A program made the translations under genes and the position numbers. From assembly GCA_022457155.1 (NCBI GenBank), contig JAJGOT010000352.1:310001-374000 (forward strand): DNA of 64,000 nucleotides, given 5' to 3'. Below, one piece after another: positions 57,169 through 64,000 of the stretch. The stretch's first letter is position 1. Each line of letters opens with the position of its first letter. The notes under the pieces were generated by a model that was given only the letters and a program-made list of their open reading frames with translations, was not told the DNA's origin and did no database searches. This DNA is from Cladopsammia gracilis. Taxonomy: Eukaryota; Cnidaria; Anthozoa; Scleractinia; Dendrophylliidae.

Positions 57169-58149
57169 ATGACAAACAAAAGTAAACAGACTGTGTGTCA
57201 AAGCGTCACAAGTACAACACAAGAGAAACCATACAAGTGCAGATATTGTGATAAGTACTTTAGATGGTTATCAAATTGCAAGATACACGAGCGAATTCAC
57301 ACAGGAGAAAAACCTTATAAGTGCAAGTATTGTGATAAATGCTTTCGTCAGCTGTCAGATTGCAAGGTACATGAGCAAATTCACATCAGAGGAAAGCCTC
57401 AAAAGTGCAAGTATTGTGATAAGCAGTTTAGCCAGTCATCACAATGCAACAGACATGAACTTATTCACACAAGAGAAAAACCTCATAAGTGCAACTATTG
57501 TGATAAGTGCTTTAGTAATTCATCAGCTTGGAAGAAACATGAGCAAATTCACACAGGAGAAAAACCTCATAAGTGCAAGTATTGTGATAAATGCTTTAGC
57601 GATCAATCAGCGTGCAAGCGTCATGAGCTAATTCACACAAGAGAAAAACCTTATCAGTGCAAGTATTGTGATAAATGTTTTCGTCATCTATCAACTTGCA
57701 AGGCACATGAGCGAATTCACACAGGAGAAAAACCTCATAAGTGCAAGTATTGTGATCAGTGCTTTTGTCAGCTATCAGCGTGCAATGCACATGAGCGAAT
57801 TCACACAGGAGAAAAACCTTATCAGTGCATGCACTGCGATAAATGGTTTACCAGTCTTTCAGATTACAGGAAACATGAGCGAGTGCATACAGGAGTGAAA
57901 CCTTATCAGTGCAAGTATTGTGATAAGCAGTTTAGCCAGTCATCAAATTGCAAGACACATGAACAAATTCACACAGGAGAAAAACCTCATAAATGCAAGT
58001 ACTGTGATAAGCGCTTCACCCAGCCATCAAATTGCAAGATACACGAACGAATTCACACTGGAGAGAAACCTTATCAGTGCATGCATTGTGATAAATGGTT
58101 TGGCCATCTATCAGATTGCAAGAGACACGAGCGAATTCATAAGAAGTGA
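57169..58149 (+). CDS. C2H2 zinc-finger protein, 11 fingers
   Basis: The frame encodes 326 aa from the first ATG after an in-frame TAA at 57124. It contains eleven tandem C2H2 fingers from about residue 23 to the end, each C-x2-C-x12-H-x3-H, joined by TGEKP-type linkers (HTGEKPYKC, HTREKPHKC). Finger-to-finger identity is very high (CKYCDKCF recurs). Such arrays bind DNA; the likely role is nuclear transcription control, with no KRAB, BTB or SET domain in this exon. The stop comes right after the last finger (HERIHKK). Further finger-like sequence continues downstream in another frame, so the original array was longer. A 5' exon is possible. The very regular array could also derive from a lineage-specific expansion. 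Confidence 0.85.
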   Translation: MTNKSKQTVCQSVTSTTQEKPYKCRYCDKYFRWLSNCKIHERIHTGEKPYKCKYCDKCFRQLSDCKVHEQIHIRGKPQKCKYCDKQFSQSSQCNRHELIHTREKPHKCNYCDKCFSNSSAWKKHEQIHTGEKPHKCKYCDKCFSDQSACKRHELIHTREKPYQCKYCDKCFRHLSTCKAHERIHTGEKPHKCKYCDQCFCQLSACNAHERIHTGEKPYQCMHCDKWFTSLSDYRKHERVHTGVKPYQCKYCDKQFSQSSNCKTHEQIHTGEKPHKCKYCDKRFTQPSNCKIHERIHTGEKPYQCMHCDKWFGHLSDCKRHERIHKK

Positions 58150-58365
58150 AACCTTATAAGTGCAAGTTTTATGATGATGAGCAGTTTAGCCATTTTTTTG
58201 TAATTGCAAGACACACGAGAAAAGTCACAGAAGAAAACCCTTACAAGTGCAAGTATTGTGATAACTACTCTTGCAAGGAACATGCTGAAAACACTGCAAA
58301 CCTCTCGAACACATTTAGCTGTTGGATTTGTCAAAAGGAATTAAGTTGTCAGGGGCTTCTTATGG
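58150..58365 (+). pseudogene. Decayed C2H2 fingers after the stop codon
   Basis: In a different frame the sequence continues KPYKCKFYDDEQFSHFF and NPYKCKYCDNYSCKEH, then CWICQKELSC. Spacing is broken and at least one Cys is lost. These look like former fingers cut off by a frameshift and stop. Confidence 0.65.
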
Positions 58366-58752
58366 AGCAGTATGATTCCATATCCTCTATTAAGCCCCCT
58401 GGCTCTCAAATAAGCGCCCGCCCCTTTTTGAAGCAAAGATTTATTAACTCTCCCCACTCTGTTTTAAGCCCCCCCTCCCCCCCCCCTCTCCCCCCTTTTC
58501 CTTCAAAACCAAAACAATTAATGACATTGTATTACCGGTACATTTTTACGCTTCCAATATGGGCATAAATTCACACATAGTACTAACAAGCTTTGGAGGA
58601 AATTGTAAATACGGTAAACGTGAATGTAACAAATACAAAAAATGAGTGGTGGACTGCTGGCTTTTTGTTAAATTATAATAAGCCTTCCCCTTCCTCCCTC
58701 TCCATTAGGCTCCCCATTTGTATTTAGTCCTCTATCAAACACACTTGATGAC
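58366..58752. other. Pyrimidine-rich intergenic DNA
   Basis: C-rich runs (CCCCCCCTCCCCCCCCCCTC near 58469) and repeated TCTATTAAGCC and CTCCATTAGGC phrases suggest a diverged DNA-transposon remnant. No gene is visible. Confidence 0.4.
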
Positions 58753-58916
58753 TTAAGGGCCCATGTTCATCCAATCTGCTTTGCGCGCTTGTGTTGAAAC
58801 GGTTCAATTGTCCAATATAGCGTTATGATTGACTGGCACATCAATTTTTCGATTTTCCGTCTGTGCGAAAATCAGCCTGGGTGTGCAAAGCAGATTGGGT
58901 GAACACGGGCCTTTAA
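58753..58916. mobile_element. MITE with TTAAGGGCCCATGTTCA termini
   Basis: TTAAGGGCCCATGTTCATCC and GGTGAACACGGGCCTTTAA are inverted ends; CAATCTGCTTTGC / GCAAAGCAGATTG continue the arms. Confidence 0.75.
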
Positions 58917-59131
58917 TAGAGGATTTATGGTAGTTACATTATTCTGGAGTGACACTGGATTCTGGAGGAAATTATGTCACAGTGGAGCCATTTAATGTTT
59001 AAAATGTCAGTATCATCTGATGTTAGTTACTGTATAAATTATTGTGATTTATTCAAAATATTGTATGCATTTATGATTATTGGGTAAGAAATAGAGTCCA
59101 TGGTACAAGTTGGTTTGATCATGACATTATG

Positions 59132-59602
59132 TTAAAGTGCCCATAACCTAATTTTTTTTATTTTTTTATCTGAAACTAGACATTACTACAAGAACTTCCG
59201 TGAAAAAATTTTGTGATTAAATTAAAATGCAATTTTTTTAGATTTTTTTTTTTAAATGTTCAAATTTGCCGCCATTTTGGCACACCATTCACATTAGTCT
59301 CCTCTCGGTCCCTCTTGGTTAACAAAGGATCCGTGACGTTGATTAAGGAGCATGTGACTTCAAACAAAGGAACAAGCAACTTCAAACAAAGGAATTGTGA
59401 CGTAGACTAAGGAACATGTGAGCCCGTTGGCCTTCTTAACAGTGGGATGGGTATACTGCAAAAAAAATAGGATTTTGAAGATTTGAAATATTCATAAAAA
59501 ATTTTCGTTTTGTGCAAAGTACAAAATTTTTTCGCGGGGTTCCTTGTGTGATGTTTACATTCAGATGAGAAAATAAAAAATTAAATGTTATGGGCACTTT
59601 AA
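59132..59602. mobile_element. MITE with TTAAAGTGCCCATAAC termini
   Basis: TTAAAGTGCCCATAAC and GTTATGGGCACTTTAA are perfect inverted ends. The interior is noncoding, with short direct repeats (AAGGAACATGTGA-like at 59346 and 59410). Confidence 0.8.
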
Positions 59603-61084
59603 ATAGCCATGTACACTAATAATCATCTCCATTGAGCTACAATAAATAAATTATTATTGTGAGTACTGTTATGACTTTGAGGCATGAATTCCATTTAGTC
59701 AAGTTAATTGTTTAAATTCTTTGTTTAAAAAATTGATTTCCTGGTCCAACTTGTTTTTTGCTTGCATACCAATCTCCGCTTTTTTATTGGGAGAAATTAC
59801 AAGGATGGGCATGAACGGGGGACGCGCGAAAGGGGGAGGCGGCCTTCTCTTCCTTCCGCACATTCCCCTCGCTTGTGCATCCTCGAAATTTAGCCCTATA
59901 AATAAACTAGTGCCTGCCATGTAGGCTAAAGTTGTTTTGTTCTTGTTTTAATATTAAAATTTCTGGCATATTTTAATGTTTGAAAAAGCGGTTGTAGTCA
60001 CTTCTCAACAAAGGGTTTGAATATGATGACAGGAAGAATGTTCCCTTCCCTTAGCACAAAACTCGCCTGAAACTATTATGAAGTACTGAGAGGGGTGGGG
60101 TGGAGAAGAGAGTTAGTTCCAGAACCATTGCGGTGCTGGGATATGATGTTTGTATATGTTGTGGTGCAATTTTGTCCTTGGTGCAAATTTTATTTTCCTT
60201 TGTTTTTGGGTATGAAAATGTATGATAATGAGTTTTGAAGAAAGGAAAATAAAATTTGCACCAAGGACAAAATTGCACCACAACATATACAAGAAAATTT
60301 GGGACTATAAAGCAGCTTAATGCAGGGTCATTATATACAGGTTTGACTGTACTTTAGAAACAAATGTGACCCGTCTTTACTGATGAAAACGCGCGCCTGG
60401 TTTACAAGTGAGGTAGAAAAGAGAAGGAAATAGACCATATTCGTATTCTCTTAATGCACTGCAACTAGCTTGCAATGGAGGCTCATGCGGGGGAATATCA
60501 TTAAAAATATTTGCATGTGATTGTCGCGCATGCGCCTCAAATGCACGCTAGTTCAATGTTCAATACCGAGAATTCGATAGTGGTCAATTGGGAAGCCTGG
60601 ATTCTAGAGCATCCCTTAAAAATCATTCATAAAAATAAGCAAACTGATATGCCTCTTCATGTAGAGCAATTTAGATAACCACTTTGGGAAAATTTTTATA
60701 TCTAAAAAAACCATGTTAGACAAGGACTTTGGTTCTAGTGACGTCCCTAGTGTCTTTACAACTAAGTGCGTCACTCGTTTGACAGCCACGCGTATTTTAG
60801 CCCCGGGTTCGCCTCTTTTCCGCCTTGTTTTGTTCTCAAAAATACCTTTTTGGCCGTGCTAAAAATGTCGCGAACTTCAGGCCCCGGCGGGAGTTTTCAG
60901 TTTTTCAGCACAATCTTGTCCACAACGGAAAGAGCCCGGTGGTAAGTTAGTATTGTTAGAGTTGGTGTGTGGTAATTGCGCTCTAACTAAAAGGTCGCGT
61001 AGGTTAAAAAATGAAATAAAGGTGATATAAACATAAAACCCTAAAGCAAAACGGTAGTGAACCCCAGAACCCCCATTTACATGT
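59603..61084. other. Intergenic with one hairpin, no gene seen
   Basis: It contains the hairpin at 60151..60291, a GC-rich patch around 60785..60930, possibly a promoter-like or repeat region, and no supported exon. Confidence 0.45.
60151..60291. mobile_element. Perfect 51-bp inverted repeat
   Basis: TGTATATGTTGTGGTGCAAT through TTTTATTTTCCTTT is repeated exactly in inverted form at 60241..60291 around a 39-bp loop. Confidence 0.9.
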
Positions 61085-64000
61085 ACGTCAGCATTTTTTT
61101 TAAATAAAACAATCTTTTCAGCCCGACAATTTAGCTTACCTAGACGATTTTATATGGCCCTGTCAGAATCTATAAAAATGTTAAAAGAATTTAGGCCGAA
61201 ATTACTGGCGTTTAAGCGCGCTGTTATCTGAAGGCAGAAAGCCAAAGATTCGACACCTAAAAGTGACAAAAAAAAAGCTGATAAAAAAAACTCGCATCGA
61301 GATGAAACTGGTATTTTAGGCTACGAATGAAAGCCTGTAGGGCATGGAACAGTTAGAGACGAGTGCAGCAAACACTGATACCTGGTGCAGATCTTTAAAT
61401 ACGAAAATGAGTTTTATTTGAATGTAAATGAACACTCAATCATTTTCATATGAAAGGAAACAATGAGGCCTAGGTAAGGAAAATACTCATTTCCGGCGTG
61501 TCCAGTGGGTAGAAAGATTGTCCCGGCGAAGCCTAATTTTGAAACGCTAGTTATTGATCAAATTCGAGACATTAAAACACAGCCAAGAAAATAGTATAAA
61601 ACGGAACAAACCAATCGAATTATATATAACACTAATTTCTCTCTGTCTTTATCCAGGAGAAACGTTTGTAAGGTAGAACATTTCAGGATGTAACATCCTC
61701 GTTTCTAATTGGTCCAAATTCACGCAAAGGTATGGTAGATTATTTATGTCTGTAAACAAAATCATCGAACTCCGCCAGACAAAACAGTTTTAGTCAGCCA
61801 TTGATTGTGTTTGGATGTTTGTTGAGACGAGTACTACATAAGGTTAATGAGGGCTCCCTATTTGTTGGTATTAGGTTAAAGTACTAGTTACGTCAGTAAA
61901 TTGTATTGTAGCTGCAGTTAATGAATTCAAGAAAGTAGTTATTGTTTTGTTCGAGATGTCTTTTGTTGAAGCTGAGTCAAGGACGGTAGCCAGTTTAAGA
62001 CTATTGGCTTTTAACATCTCAGATGATTAATAGAAAATGCGAAAAAAATTACTTTCAAGAAAACGTTTGACAGCATACAAAAAAAATCCGATATTTTTTT
62101 TCTTTCTAGCGCATCTAACTATAAAAATCAGAAATGTGGTTGAATGTTTTTAAGATTTTTGATACGGCCGGCAATGGCGGGACTTGGAACTTGGTTATTT
62201 CACGATTTAATCATTTAAAATGTGTGACCATTCTGCGCATTTTTTTTCTTTTGGGGATAGTAAATAAGACAAACTTACGTCTTTTAAAAGTACCTTAACT
62301 GTATTTCAGAGGAACTGGTTTACATTTTTATCAAAGGAGTTAATTAGCGCGTTTTTTTTTTCAATAAAACAGTGTTTTCAGCCCGACGACTGATGTTTAC
62401 CTTACTTAGATTTTATATGGTCAGGTCAGAATCTGTTAAAACGATTAAGTAATGATCCGCATAAGAAGGATAGCGCTGAACGGCAATGCACGATGGAATG
62501 TCAACTTTTTTCATTGTTACAACTAGTGATCTCATTGGCCTAGACTCAAAAACCGCTAAAAAGTTAAGGTTCAAGGTGCATTTTGTCTAATTTTTTTAAG
62601 GTTTCAAGTAATTTGAGACCCAATCGCACAACATGCAATTTTTAAAAGATATTGTATTGGGGGAACTTTATCAAAGAATCAAAATTATAAGCTATTCTGC
62701 TATTCTGATTGGTTAAGCACGAACATTTCCTAAAATTTATCTGACGCAAATGGATTTTCTTTATTTTTGTAATGAAATATAATTATTGACCATCAGCTCC
62801 TCTATTCTTGAAATCAAAGATATTCTATGTGGGAAAGAGCCAATGCCGCAGAACAATGAAGTTTGCTATCGTTCTTATGTGAAGCATTACTTAAAGAATA
62901 TGGACCGAATTTACTGGCGTTTAATCGGTTATCTGAAGGCAGAAAGCGCCGGAAGATTCGACACTTAAAAGGGAGAAAAAAAAGGGCAAAACCCATTAAA
63001 AGGCCACCCTGATAAAAAAAAACTCACATCGAGACGAAACTGGTATTTTACACTACGAATGAAAGCCTGTAGGGCGTGGAACAGTTAGAGACGGGTGCAG
63101 AAACTGGTGACCGGGCTCATGAATGCAGTAAACAAACTCAATCAAAAGAAACCCTGCAAAAAGTCATATATTTCCTTTTTACTAGTCCTCGCATGGCCCT
63201 TTACTCGATTAGTCCTTTACTGATCCGAGTTGCCTGATGACCCTGATAACTGACATCATCAAACTGATACCCGGTGCAGACCCTTAAAAAAGAAAATGAG
63301 TTTTATTTGAATGTGAATGAAAACTCAATCATTTTCATATGAAAGGAAACAATGTCCATTTTCCGACTTGCCCAGTGGTAAAGAATTGTCCCGGCGAAGC
63401 CTACATCTCGAGACGCTAATTATTGATCAAATTCAACGCATCAAAACACAGCCAAGAAAATAGTATTAAATGGAACAAACCAATCGAATAAAAAGGAATT
63501 TCTTTTTGTCTTTATTCAGGAGAAACGTTTCAGTGTAACGTGGAAAATTTCAGGTAGTAACATCCTCGCTTCTGATTGGTCCAGGTTCACACAAAGGCAT
63601 GATAGATTATTTATGTCCGTAAACGAAATCATTGAACTCCGCCAGACAAAACAGTTTTAGTCAGCATTTGATTGTGTTTGGATGTTTGTTGAGACGAGCT
63701 GACTGCATAAGGTAAATGAGGGTTCCCTATTTTTGGATATTAAATTAGGTTAAAGTACTGGTAATGGTTACCGTATTAAATGTTAATTGTAGCACTATAG
63801 AAATTTATAAGATATTTTCATACGAGATTTCTTTTGTTAAAGACTCAGTTGTGTATAGCGTTTAAGTCTCGTGGCTTATTTTTTAACATCTCATATCATG
63901 AATAGAAAAAGGGGAAAAGTTTATGTCTTACTAACTGACGGCTTTTAAAAGTACCTAAACTGTATTTCTGAGTAACTGATTTACATTTTTATCAAAGAAG
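61085..64000. repeat. Tandem array of a repeat of about 1.25 kb, running off the window
   Basis: Unit 1 spans about 61131..62375 and unit 2 starts at 62376. Shared landmarks are CAGCCCGAC, TTACTGGCGTTTAA, CTACGAATGAAAGCCTGTAG, TCATTTTCATATGAAAGGAA and CTCCGCCAGACAAAACAGTT. Unit 2 has about 440 bp of unrelated sequence at 62445..62885. Another copy is at 26590..27640. The window ends at the landmark TTACATTTTTATCAAAG that precedes each unit start, so a third unit probably follows. No conserved coding frame is seen. Confidence 0.8.

Overview
The window is nuclear DNA from an animal, most likely an anthozoan cnidarian (stony coral or a close relative). It is AT-rich with short genes and GT-AG introns. 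It is very dense in miniature inverted-repeat transposons (MITEs), LINE 3' tails and SINEs. It carries tandem glycosyltransferase copies and a secreted MACPF-pentraxin-like gene. The species call is inference from this texture, not from a marker gene.

Layout. 0-8.5 kb: the first two coding exons of EFL1 (minus strand) face PSMA4 (plus strand, 8 coding exons, 255 aa) across 210 bp, so they probably share a promoter. 11.5-12.2 kb: an intronless CCDC115/Vma22-type gene on the minus strand. 14.5-20.1 kb: two intronless, very similar type II membrane proteins resembling O-fucosyltransferases; the second lies inside a foldback-like element whose arms are inverted 17-bp minisatellites. 16.2-26.4 kb: a segmental duplication carrying a tRNA-Leu(CAG) gene and a broken tRNA-Leu(CAA)-like copy, with PIF/Harbinger and LINE relics and a 190-bp MITE amplified in tandem. 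28.2-45.3 kb: a 13-coding-exon gene for a secreted protein of 1286 aa with a MACPF domain, a middle beta-rich region, a Cys-rich segment and a C-terminal pentraxin/LamG-like domain. Its 13 coding exons join in frame. 45.3-53.5 kb: a transposon graveyard with several layers of nesting, including a Mutator-like element with a perfect 9-bp target duplication. 57.2-58.1 kb: an 11-finger C2H2 protein followed by decayed fingers. 61.1-64.0 kb: a tandem array of a repeat of about 1.25 kb, also present at 26.6-27.6 kb.

How the genes relate. EFL1 (ribosome maturation) and PSMA4 (20S proteasome) are housekeeping genes and may be co-expressed. CCDC115 assists V-ATPase assembly. The glycosyltransferase-like pair and the MACPF gene look like the lineage-specific part of the window. 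I see no operon and no gene cluster with one shared pathway. Most remaining DNA is transposon-derived. Exon borders come from splice motifs, reading-frame continuity and remembered protein families; nothing was aligned by software.
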